Source of the DNA: Deltaproteobacteria bacterium
Lineage (GTDB): Bacteria > Desulfobacterota > Desulfobacteria > Desulfobacterales > C00003060
Assembly (NCBI GenBank): GCA_019309245.1
Contig: JAFDGP010000114.1
Location: forward strand, 1-7,846
Direction of reading: 5' to 3'
DNA: 7,846 nucleotides
A model generated the notes under the pieces. The model had not been told where the DNA came from, ran no database searches, and worked only from the letters and a program-made list of their open reading frames with translations. Positions 1 to 6,483 of the stretch are shown here, one piece after another. Positions within the stretch are counted from its first letter, which is position 1, and each line of letters opens with the position of its first letter. A program made the translations under genes and the position numbers.

Positions 1-17
1 AGAAAGGGACCCCGGCC

Positions 18-494
18 ATGAAACTCTCCACAAGAAGCCGCTATGGGCTCAGGATGTTGCTGGACATGGCACAACACAGCGGTGACGGGCCTGTTCAGAT
101 CGGCAGCATCGCAAAACGTCAGGATATCTCGGTGAAATATTTGGAGCAGCTCATTATACCGTTAAAAAAAGCCAATTATATCAGGAGCATCCGTGGTCCT
201 AAAGGCGGGCACCTGTTGGCCAGGTCCCCGGATGAGATTACCGTCGGCGAGATCGTGGATTTGTTAGAGGGCGGGGTCAGTTTGGCTTCGTGCATTGAGC
301 AACCTGGGATTTGTGACCGGCATGGTGACTGTGTCACGCGTGCGATCTGGGAAGAAGCGACCCGGGCGATGCACGAGCGGCTTGATGTCATTACTTTGGC
401 TGAGATGATGAAGAGGACTGTGCGGGAAAGTGTGGGCGGAAAGCCGAAAAAGGCGACTGGCGCGATCAGGAAACGCCGCCCACGGAAGCCGTAA
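18..494 (+). CDS. Rrf2-family transcriptional regulator with IscR-like cysteine cluster
   Basis: The 158-residue protein has the Rrf2 layout: an N-terminal winged helix-turn-helix opening with MKLSTRSRYGLRMLLDMA, the recognition-helix region near residues 25-50 (IAKRQDISVKYLEQLI), and the wing motif RGPKGGHLLAR at about 59-69. Three cysteines at 92, 99 and 105 match in position and near-spacing the [2Fe-2S] ligands of IscR (92, 98, 104), so I infer an Fe-S-dependent cytoplasmic DNA-binding regulator of redox or Fe-S genes. The last 20 or so residues form a very basic Lys/Arg/Pro tail beyond the usual fold. The start has an AAGGGA-type ribosome site about 8 bases upstream. It leads a tight cluster, with the next gene 17 bases downstream, and may regulate it; its promoter lies outside the window. 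The family is sure. Calling it iscR itself is not supported, because no isc or suf genes are visible. Confidence 0.93.
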   Translation: MKLSTRSRYGLRMLLDMAQHSGDGPVQIGSIAKRQDISVKYLEQLIIPLKKANYIRSIRGPKGGHLLARSPDEITVGEIVDLLEGGVSLASCIEQPGICDRHGDCVTRAIWEEATRAMHERLDVITLAEMMKRTVRESVGGKPKKATGAIRKRRPRKP

Positions 495-511
495 CTTGTG
501 TCGAGGGCGCG

Positions 512-1069
512 ATGTCCACACAGCACTTGATTTTAGGAGAACTGACTGATTTCATTACGGGCCGAACCGTGGCCGACACCCACGACGAACGCGCCAGACA
601 AAAAATTGCGCGATTTCTGGTTGAGGAAAAAGACTATGCCAAAGACGAGATCGAAACGCGATGTGCCCTTGATCTGACATTAAACGGCGAAACCGGAGTG
701 GTCACGGTGGATTTCTTGATCCGTCTGGGTAGACGCGCCTTTGCGATCGTGATGTTTGGCCCGGGGTCTGTGGTGACTCGAGAACGTTCCACGCTGGCGG
801 CGGCCCGGCTGGTCGACCCGTATGCGGTCCCGTTGGCGATGGTGACGAACGGACAAGAGGCCGAGATTCTGGAAACGGCGTCCGGGAAGGTGGTGGCAAC
901 GGGGCTTGACGGTTTTCCTTCCAGGGGCGAAGCCGAGCGTTTTCTTAAAACCCTGGTTCCCGAGAGACTGAGCGAAGAACGGCTGGACAAGGAGAAGAGA
1001 ATCCTGTTCGCTTTTGAAGTCCTGGCGGAGCGTGAGTGCGATGAATTCACGTGCAGTCTTTGGCCATGA
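512..1069 (+). CDS. Small HsdR N-terminal-domain-like protein (HSDR_N type)
   Basis: This 185-residue soluble protein resembles the N-terminal nuclease-fold domain of type I restriction HsdR subunits (HSDR_N/HSDR_N_2), found here alone without helicase motors. Visible hallmarks are the DERARQKIARFLVEEKDY helix (25-42), a strand-rich core with VDFLIRLGRR (66-75), the FGPGSVVTRER turn (82-92), and PLAMVTNGQEAEIL (107-120). The acidic residue of a PD-(D/E)xK centre could be D67, but the E-x-K that should follow is replaced by AIVMFGPG, so nuclease activity is doubtful. No hsdM or hsdS genes are nearby. It starts 17 bases after the Rrf2 gene with a GAGGG ribosome site, and its TGA overlaps the ATG of fdhD, so it should be co-translated with fdhD rather than serve restriction. 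Family resemblance is good; the function is unknown. Confidence 0.8.
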   Translation: MSTQHLILGELTDFITGRTVADTHDERARQKIARFLVEEKDYAKDEIETRCALDLTLNGETGVVTVDFLIRLGRRAFAIVMFGPGSVVTRERSTLAAARLVDPYAVPLAMVTNGQEAEILETASGKVVATGLDGFPSRGEAERFLKTLVPERLSEERLDKEKRILFAFEVLAERECDEFTCSLWP

Positions 1070-1914
1070 CCCCAGAAAACGTTCATAAGGCAGCCGTCTT
1101 CGGCGGGGATTGCGCCGAACGTATAGCCGTGCTTCACTGCACATGCCGGGACTGCCGATGGGCGGACGAGGAGTTGATCGGAGAAGAGCCGCTCTTGATT
1201 CGGGTTGAGGCGCGGCCGTATGCGGTGATCATGCGCACGCCCGGAGAAGAGGACTTTCATGCGGCGGGCTTTTGTCTGACCGAAGGGTTGGTGGATCGGC
1301 CCGAAGACATCACGTCGTTGTGTTACTGTGACCAAAAAGAGGCAAACGCAATTGACGTGGCGCTTGCTCCGGCCAGACAGCGCCTTGTGCGGGACCTGTT
1401 GGAGCGCCGGGGATTTGTGAGTCAGACCAGTTGCGGGCTGTGTGGAAAAGAGCTTATTGAAGACCTTTGCCAGCGTCTTTTGCCCAGCTCAGATGCCGGC
1501 CGTGTCTCCGTGGAGCAGGTGCTTGACTGTGTGGGCGTGCTCTCGGGACGCCAGCGGCTTTATGGACGGACACGAGGGTCTCATGCCGCAGCCCTGTTCG
1601 ACACCGACCTTGAGGTGCTGGCTGTTTCCGAAGACGTAGGACGGCACAATGCCCTTGACAAGGCCATCGGCAGGGTGTTTGTGGAGGGATCCATTGACAA
1701 GGGGTTTTTGGGAGTGCTGTCGTCACGAATCAGTTATGAACTGGTCCAGAAGGCCGCCCGGGCCCGGCTTGCGATGCTGGTTGGCATGTCCCGGCCCACG
1801 GCACTGGCTGTGGCACTGGCCGGACGGCTCAATATGACACTGGCGTGTGCGGGCAAAGACCGCGAGGTGCTGGTCTTCTGCGGGCGACGCCGTCTGTTGA
1901 CAGGTAAAAACTGA
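1066..1914 (+). CDS. fdhD: FdhD, formate dehydrogenase accessory sulfurtransferase
   Basis: FdhD moves sulfur from the cysteine desulfurase IscS to the Mo/W-bisPGD cofactor, which formate dehydrogenases need before they become active; it works in the cytoplasm. The 282-residue protein carries the family signatures in order: a basic-to-acidic lead with EEPLLIRVEARPYAVIMRTPG (41-60), EDFHAAGFCLTEGLV (62-76), the sulfur-relay pair C123-G-L-C126 in SQTSCGLCGKELIE, GSHAAALFD (171-179), VSEDVGRHNALDKAIG (187-202), SSRISYELVQKAA (219-231) and MSRPTALAVALA (241-252). An upstream in-frame GTG at 1051 would add five residues. I prefer ATG 1066 because it forms an ATGA overlap with the preceding stop, the usual mark of translational coupling. 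The N-terminus has an unusual extra cysteine group (HCTCRDC, 24-30). No formate dehydrogenase subunit gene lies in the window. Confidence 0.96.
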   Translation: MTPENVHKAAVFGGDCAERIAVLHCTCRDCRWADEELIGEEPLLIRVEARPYAVIMRTPGEEDFHAAGFCLTEGLVDRPEDITSLCYCDQKEANAIDVALAPARQRLVRDLLERRGFVSQTSCGLCGKELIEDLCQRLLPSSDAGRVSVEQVLDCVGVLSGRQRLYGRTRGSHAAALFDTDLEVLAVSEDVGRHNALDKAIGRVFVEGSIDKGFLGVLSSRISYELVQKAARARLAMLVGMSRPTALAVALAGRLNMTLACAGKDREVLVFCGRRRLLTGKN

Positions 1915-2030
1915 AAGGGCCGGGGGCACCGCGCTGTCTTTGGTTCCGGCTTGTCCGGCGCCAGGCGCGGCTGGACGCGCAAAATGTCGCCCTATAAATG
2001 AAAGCAACGAGTTTTGCAAAGGTCTCGCGG

Positions 2031-2055
2031 AGGGCCGGTCCTGCCGGCCCTTTTT
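2031..2055 (+). terminator. Rho-independent terminator after fdhD
   Basis: An 8-bp perfect stem AGGGCCGG/CCGGCCCT (2031-2038 with 2044-2051), with a 5-base loop (TCCTG), runs straight into TTTTTAT. It sits 117 bases after the fdhD stop and closes the Rrf2/HsdR-N/fdhD unit. The 116 bases between the stop and the stem show no gene or clear structure. Confidence 0.88.
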
Positions 2056-2157
2056 ATAAAATGTTGCCGAATGCAAAAAGTGAAGCGTTGACGGCATGAT
2101 ATATACCGGATACCGGAGAAGACTTTTTCAAGGCCAAAATCTTTAGGCCGTGGTGTC

Positions 2158-3129
2158 GTGATACGAGAATCATACAAGAATACCGCCCGGTTCTTTTGGG
2201 CCGGGCGTGTGCTCATGGTCGTGGTGGGCCTTGTATTTGTGGCAGCCGCCCTGGTGAAATCCTCGGATATGGAGCTCTTTGTTCGCCAGATCAGGGCATA
2301 TGGAATTGTGGTTGACCGGCCGCTCGTGGTCATCGGGGCCTGGGTGCTGGTCGCAATGGAGCTGGGTCTGGGCGCGGCGTTGATGACGGGGTTTCGGCCC
2401 AGGGGCATGCTGTGCGCCACGACGGTGCTTCTATTATTTTTTTTCGGCATTACAGGATGGGCCTGGTTTTCCGGCACGGCTGATGAATGTGGCTGTTTTG
2501 GCGCCTGGTTTGAAAGAACACCCGGCCAGGCGGCGGTGGAAGACCTGGTGCTGGTAGCCGCGACTCTGCTGGCGTGGGCGTGTCTTGGCGACGTAAGGGG
2601 TGCACGGACTTCCTGGAAAAAATGGACGGTCGTTGCTGCGACCGTGGCAGGGCTGGCGTTGCCCGCGGCCTTTGGGCTTCCGCCGGTATCCGAAAACGCC
2701 CGATCCTCTGTGGAGTTTTCATCCGGCAATCTGGGCCACTTTGCAATCGAAGGTGTGGACCCGCTCGCCTTGCATACCGGGACATACCTTGTCGTCATCA
2801 TGGGCACGGGTTGCGAGCATTGCCGGGCTTCGGTACCCCAAATCAATGCGCTGGCTGATACCCCGGGACTTCCTCCCATTATTGCACTTTGTATGGATGA
2901 TGAGCCGGCCCGCACTCGATTCGTGCAGGAGTTCGGGGCGTCCTTTCGTCTTGGAAAGATTTCCGAAGACGTTTTCTGGCGGCTCCTTGGAGATGCCGAG
3001 ATGCCCCGGACCCTGTTGACCCGAAACGGCCGAATCGAACGATCCTGGGATGGAAAAATTCCGGAGGCCGAGGCCATCGCACACGCCGTCGCACAACCCC
3101 ATCATCTTGGCAATGGTCGACCCTCTTAA
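2158..3129 (+). CDS. MauE/DoxX-type membrane protein fused to a thioredoxin-like domain
   Basis: The 323-residue protein begins with a GTG codon, with a weak AGG about 10 bases upstream. It has about five hydrophobic segments, near residues 17-35, 56-77, 85-104, 126-144 and 156-173. The first four match the MauE/DoxX redox-associated family, including the C111-G-C113 pair in DECGCFG. After the last segment comes a probably periplasmic thioredoxin-like domain (about 185-312) with the active-site-like C219-E-H-C222 in GTGCEHCRASVP and a likely cis-proline at EMPRT (P283). MauE helps form disulfides in methylamine dehydrogenase, so I infer thiol-disulfide exchange between the membrane CGC pair and the periplasmic CEHC. 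No mau gene is nearby, so the client is unknown. It stands alone between a terminator and the next intergenic region. Domain calls are strong; the exact role is not known. Confidence 0.85.
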   Translation: MIRESYKNTARFFWAGRVLMVVVGLVFVAAALVKSSDMELFVRQIRAYGIVVDRPLVVIGAWVLVAMELGLGAALMTGFRPRGMLCATTVLLLFFFGITGWAWFSGTADECGCFGAWFERTPGQAAVEDLVLVAATLLAWACLGDVRGARTSWKKWTVVAATVAGLALPAAFGLPPVSENARSSVEFSSGNLGHFAIEGVDPLALHTGTYLVVIMGTGCEHCRASVPQINALADTPGLPPIIALCMDDEPARTRFVQEFGASFRLGKISEDVFWRLLGDAEMPRTLLTRNGRIERSWDGKIPEAEAIAHAVAQPHHLGNGRPS

Positions 3130-3152
3130 GAAACTCAATTCAAATTTTGGGA

Positions 3153-3172
3153 CAAAAAACTTTTGTTTTTTG
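3153..3172. repeat. AT-rich perfect inverted repeat after the MauE-like gene
   Basis: CAAAAAAC (3153-3160) and GTTTTTTG (3165-3172) are perfect complements around a TTTT centre. It lies 23 bases after a stop codon, so it could be a weak A/T-stem terminator. It also sits about 67 bases before the predicted start of the sigma-54-type promoter at 3204-3219, where an activator site could be. The sequence does not decide between these. Confidence 0.5.
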
Positions 3173-3203
3173 CACCGCCTACCCGGCTTGTGTGCCAAAA
3201 GGC

Positions 3204-3219
3204 TGGCATGATTCCTGCT
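3204..3219 (+). promoter_or_regulatory. Candidate sigma-54 (-24/-12) promoter for the solute-binding/sensor genes
   Basis: TGGCATGATTCCTGCT matches the sigma-54 consensus TGGCACG-N4-TTGC(A/T) at all fixed positions except two (T for C at position 6, C for T at 12). The essential GG (3205-3206) and GC (3217-3218) are present at the right spacing. Transcription would start near 3230, about 110 bases before the start codon of the solute-binding gene. If real, it needs an enhancer-binding activator. The match was found by eye. Confidence 0.45.
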
Positions 3220-3324
3220 TAATATCGCCATGGACGCCCCTTGCGGCCGATCTGTATGGTTCGCGGCACCGCAGGGGGTTAACGCTCAATCCCACAAGGT
3301 CGGGATCACACCGACAGGGGGTTG

Positions 3325-3331
3325 AAAGGAG
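3325..3331 (+). promoter_or_regulatory. Ribosome binding site deciding the start of the solute-binding gene
   Basis: AAAGGAG lies 8 bases before ATG 3340. This favours 3340 over the in-frame TTG at 3322, which overlaps the site itself. It also competes with an internal ATG at 3442, which has only a GGAG 3 bases away and so a poor spacing. Confidence 0.75.
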
Positions 3332-3339
3332 ATCGATCC

Positions 3340-4683
3340 ATGGGAAGTTTCTTGATCGGGATGCGTCGCGGGGCCTCGGAAATGATCTCTTGTCAAACTG
3401 TTTCCAGGGATAGATCTTTCGGACGATCTTTTGTGGAGCGCATGGGGTGGACCCGGCGGCGGTCGGCGAGCTGGAGTCGACTTGTGATTCCATTGGCGTT
3501 AACCATGTTGATTATGGACGTTTCTATGGGAAACGCCCAGAGACGATACCCGATCCGTGACTGTATTGTCCTTGGCATGTCGACAGCCTTGAGTGGCCCG
3601 GCGGCCAAGCTCGGCCTGAACATGGCTGAAGGGGTGAAGGCGGCGATCGAGGAGTTCAACCGTTCCGGAGGCATTCATGGACGAAACCTGCGGTTGATCG
3701 TGCTTGATGACGGTTATGAACCCGTGCGGACGGTGCCCAACATGCGGCGGCTGGTGGAAAAGGAACGGGTGCTTGCGGTGGTGGGCAACGTGGGAACCCC
3801 CACGGCCGTGGTTGCGATTCCGATCGCCAATGCCTCTCGCACCCCGTTTGTCGGGGCATTTACCGGGGCCGGCATCCTGCGTCGAAAGCCTCCGGACCGC
3901 TACGTGATCAACTACAGGGCCAGTTACAATGAAGAGGTCACGGCCATGGTCAATGCGCTCATGGAGTTTGCCCGGCTTAAGCCGGAGCAGATCGCATTTT
4001 TCACCCAACGGGACGCCTACGGGGATGCGGGTTTTGCCGCCGGGATTCGGGCCCTGAAAGACCACGGGCTTCACGACGAACACCTCATTGTCCACGGCCG
4101 TTACGAACGCAATACCGTGGCTGTGGAAAATGCTTTGGCTGAAATCATCATGGCCGAGCCTCAACCCAGGGCGGTTATTATGGTGGGGGCCTACGCACCC
4201 TGCGCCGCATTCATCATGCTTGCAAGAAACAACGCGTTGAACGCCTTATTTCTCAACGTGTCCTTTGCGGGCGCCGAACCCCTGGCCAAGGCACTTGGGC
4301 CAGCAGGGGACGGGGTGATCGTGACCGAGGTGGTCCCGCACTATGATGAAAACCTCCCCATTGCCGGTGAATACAAAAAAGCACTCAAGGCGCTCAATTT
4401 GTCTGGGGGGCCAAGTTGTGCTTCTTTGGAGGGCTATATTGCCATGCGCATGCTCGGACTTGCACTGACGTCCATCAAAGGGCGATTGACCCGGGAGGCG
4501 GTTGTGGACGCCCTGGAGGCCCTGGGCGAATTCGACCTGGGCCTGGGGGTGCCCCTCCGGTTGGGGCCTTCGCAACACCAGGCCTGTCACGTTGTGTGGC
4601 CCACCATGCTGAAGTCGGGAAAAGTGGTGCCCTTTGAGTGGAAAACACTGGCCGTTCTCGGCAAAGGAAAACGGCATGACTGA
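3340..4683 (+). CDS. Periplasmic solute-binding protein, branched-chain amino acid (LivJ/Peripla_BP_6) type
   Basis: The 447-residue protein has the type I periplasmic-binding fold of the Leu/Ile/Val and amide receptor family: IVLGMSTALSGPAAKLG (76-92) at the first strand, GVKAAIEEFNRSGGIHGRNL (98-117), the VVGNVGTPTAVVAIPIAN loop (147-164), FTQRDAYGDAGFAAG (221-235) and SLEGYIAMRML (362-372). A hydrophobic export segment lies at 48-59, with a likely cleavage after GNA (64-66). About 47 residues precede it, unusually long for a signal peptide; a start at ATG 3442 (M35) would give a normal one, but its ribosome site is poorer. The stop overlaps the next gene by 8 bases. No permease or ATPase gene follows, as a Liv/Urt transporter would need, so I infer a receptor role with the downstream sensor. 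The ligand cannot be told. Confidence 0.88.
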   Translation: MGSFLIGMRRGASEMISCQTVSRDRSFGRSFVERMGWTRRRSASWSRLVIPLALTMLIMDVSMGNAQRRYPIRDCIVLGMSTALSGPAAKLGLNMAEGVKAAIEEFNRSGGIHGRNLRLIVLDDGYEPVRTVPNMRRLVEKERVLAVVGNVGTPTAVVAIPIANASRTPFVGAFTGAGILRRKPPDRYVINYRASYNEEVTAMVNALMEFARLKPEQIAFFTQRDAYGDAGFAAGIRALKDHGLHDEHLIVHGRYERNTVAVENALAEIIMAEPQPRAVIMVGAYAPCAAFIMLARNNALNALFLNVSFAGAEPLAKALGPAGDGVIVTEVVPHYDENLPIAGEYKKALKALNLSGGPSCASLEGYIAMRMLGLALTSIKGRLTREAVVDALEALGEFDLGLGVPLRLGPSQHQACHVVWPTMLKSGKVVPFEWKTLAVLGKGKRHD

Positions 4684-6334
4684 GAAAAAAATCGAGATGC
4701 AAAAAACAAATACAACAACAATGATCGGCCTGGTGGTATTGCTCGGCCTTGGGGCTTGCACCATCATGTTCGGGATCGTTTCCTGGACGTTGTCCAGTCT
4801 GCGTGCGGATCGTGAAGGTCTTGATCGACTTCAAGCGGACATGAGCCATATGGTCACCGCGCTGGACACATACCAGATACAGGCCCGGCAGGATATCTCC
4901 GCGCTGTTGTCCGAGACCGGCGCACCGCATTCCGACAGCCACCATGCCGACAGGCTTTACCAGGTCATCAACAGCTACCAGTCTCGCGCCCCGGGACACG
5001 CCCAGGGGGTGACCGCGGCTGCAGCCCGGTTGCGGGGAAATATCGCGGCGGTGGAAGAGATGCGCAAGGATTGCCTGGATTGGAACAGACGACAGTCCAG
5101 GCTGGTCTCGGACTTTCCCGTGGTCCGACAAAAAGTAAACCATATCCTGGCCGAGATGCGCTCCGCCGTTGCCAGCGCAGAAGGCCGGGTCCGATTGGGC
5201 CGAGCCATTGAAGTCCGACGGTATCACGAGGCAAAAGGCAGGCGTGTTCAAGGGCTGGCACGGAAGATTATCCAGGATATCGGCTCAGAAGCGGGCCTCG
5301 CTGCAACCAAGACGGAGTTGGCGGACCTTGCCTTGTTGAGCGAACGCTTGGTGGGCGAAGACGAGCCCGACCACCTTGCGGACCTCCGGGGCAATCAGTT
5401 CAAGCCCGCGCTGAATCGGCTGGAAGGGATCCTGAGCCGGTTGGAGGGGGTAAAGCTGTTGCCGTCGGTGATTCGGACGTCTTTGCTGGTTGAACTGGAA
5501 AGCGCTCTTTTTGGCCAGTCTTTGCAAACGGACGTAGCCGGGCGACAGGATGGCGTTTCCAAAGGACTCTATGGCCTGTGCTGGGATCGGCTGGCCCTCA
5601 GAAAAGAGGGCCGGCAGCTCCAAAAGCGGGCCATGGGCTTGTTTGACGCCTTTGGGGCCGCAAGGCAGCGGCTGGTAGAAGAAGTGGAACGCCATGCGAA
5701 CTATACGGCCGCCAGCGCTGAAAAAAGGCTGCGGCGTGCCTGGTTGTTTATGTTGATGGTCGGCATGGCGTGTATGGGGCTTTTCCTTACCCTGGCCGGA
5801 AGGATCGCCCGCACCGTTAAGAATCAAGTCGTTGCCATTGAGGAAGCAAATGCGGATCTTACAGCGGAGGTTTCCCGACGCCGCCGGGTTGAAGGGGCAC
5901 TTCGTCGGAGCGAAGAAGCATTGCGCGGAGCCAAAGACCAGTTAGAGGTGCGTGTAGAGGAACGCACCGCCGAACTGGAGGAGGCGAACCAAAGACTCAA
6001 GGCCCAGGTAAGAAAACGAAAACGCATAGAAGAAGAGCTGCGGCTCAGAGGAAAGGAACTGGCCGAGGCCCTGGCTTCTGCCCAAAAGGCCCGCGAGCTG
6101 GCTGAAAATGAAAGAGACAAGTCAAAAAGTATGCTGGCCGAGGTTTCCGAGAGCAAACGCCGGTTGGAGATATTGATTTCAGACGCAACGGCCAGGGAAA
6201 TGCGCATGATAGAACTCAAGCGGGAAGTCAACGCCTTGCTGGCGCAGCTGGGAAAGCAAGGAAAATATAATGCCCCTGCCCAGGTCGATTCCTTCCTGTC
6301 AACAGGGCAACCCCCAAACGTGGGGTTGTCATAA
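4676..6334 (+). CDS. Membrane sensor-like protein with periplasmic helical domain and long coiled coil, no output domain
   Basis: ATG 4676 has AAAGGA 7 bases upstream and overlaps the preceding stop by 8 bases, so the gene is coupled to the solute-binding gene; a TTG at 4634 is less likely. The 552 residues have one membrane segment near 17-39, a mostly helical, presumably periplasmic domain (about 40-350), a second membrane segment near 355-374, and a charged coiled coil from about 380 to 505. The coil holds two copies of an EEAN-x2-L-x-A-x-V linker (389-416 and 435-462), the type that leads into PAS or kinase domains, such as VEERTAELEEANQRL (427-441). The C-terminus carries MIELKREVNALLAQLG (511-526). 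There is no H-box, ATPase, GGDEF, EAL or chemotaxis-hairpin signature. I infer a ligand-responsive transmembrane transducer that works through a partner. Membrane layout is well supported; the role is not. Confidence 0.82.
   Translation: MTEKKIEMQKTNTTTMIGLVVLLGLGACTIMFGIVSWTLSSLRADREGLDRLQADMSHMVTALDTYQIQARQDISALLSETGAPHSDSHHADRLYQVINSYQSRAPGHAQGVTAAAARLRGNIAAVEEMRKDCLDWNRRQSRLVSDFPVVRQKVNHILAEMRSAVASAEGRVRLGRAIEVRRYHEAKGRRVQGLARKIIQDIGSEAGLAATKTELADLALLSERLVGEDEPDHLADLRGNQFKPALNRLEGILSRLEGVKLLPSVIRTSLLVELESALFGQSLQTDVAGRQDGVSKGLYGLCWDRLALRKEGRQLQKRAMGLFDAFGAARQRLVEEVERHANYTAASAEKRLRRAWLFMLMVGMACMGLFLTLAGRIARTVKNQVVAIEEANADLTAEVSRRRRVEGALRRSEEALRGAKDQLEVRVEERTAELEEANQRLKAQVRKRKRIEEELRLRGKELAEALASAQKARELAENERDKSKSMLAEVSESKRRLEILISDATAREMRMIELKREVNALLAQLGKQGKYNAPAQVDSFLSTGQPPNVGLS
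6306..6330 (+). terminator. Hairpin at the 3' end of the sensor gene
   Basis: CAACCCC (6308-6314) pairs perfectly with GGGGTTG (6322-6328), and one G-T and one G-C pair extend the stem outward. It overlaps the last codons and stop. Only a short AAGTTT follows, so it would be a weak intrinsic terminator or an mRNA 3' stabilising structure. Confidence 0.35.
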
Positions 6335-6356
6335 GTTTCCGAAGAAGTGCCGCGGC

Positions 6357-6423
6357 CGGCGGTGTCCCTGCCACCCGCGTGTCTGTTGCTTACGGTTTTT
6401 CCAATCCATACCCGCCGTTTTTT
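6357..6423 (+). terminator. Possible long-loop terminator between the sensor gene and hcp
   Basis: CGGCGG (6357-6362) can pair with CCGCCG (6412-6417), which leads directly into six T residues (6418-6423). A nested alternative pairs ACGG (6392-6395) with CCGT (6415-6418). The 49-base loop makes the outer stem uncertain, but a GC-rich stem followed by a T-run in this place is what a terminator would look like. Confidence 0.3.
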
Positions 6424-6483
6424 CCTGAGAAGTTGTAACCACGCTTTTTCGCTGTGCTGTTCTTTAAAAAAAATGTTATTTAC

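Noticed and set aside
1041..1088. A 15-codon reading frame with ATG 1041 and GGAG 10 bases upstream, just before fdhD
   Set aside because: It lies inside the end of the HsdR-N-like gene and looks like a chance frame; no sign of a conserved leader peptide.
634..1335. Antisense open frame (233 codons) across the HsdR-N-like gene and fdhD
   Set aside because: It spans two recognised genes on the other strand and shows no domain; a coding shadow.
2088..2116. TTGACG as a -35 box for the MauE-like gene
   Set aside because: At 16-18 bases downstream there is no acceptable -10; the AT-rich TATATA is only 6 bases away. The promoter of this gene remains unlocated.
1992..3077. Long antisense open frame (361 codons) opposite the MauE-like gene
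   Set aside because: Its translation is low-complexity, Ser/Arg/Pro/Thr-rich and matches no family, while the + strand has clear membrane and thioredoxin motifs. It is a shadow of GC-biased codon use.
3272..3323. Direct repeat CAGGGGGTT (3272-3280 and 3315-3323)
   Set aside because: Two 9-base copies only, one overlapping the start region; no symmetry or further copies to suggest an operator.
3322..3339. TTG 3322 as start of the solute-binding gene
   Set aside because: It directly precedes the AAAGGAG ribosome site, which serves ATG 3340.
4634..4675. TTG 4634 as start of the sensor-like gene
   Set aside because: ATG 4676 has a better ribosome site and spacing, and gives a normal N-terminus before the first membrane helix.
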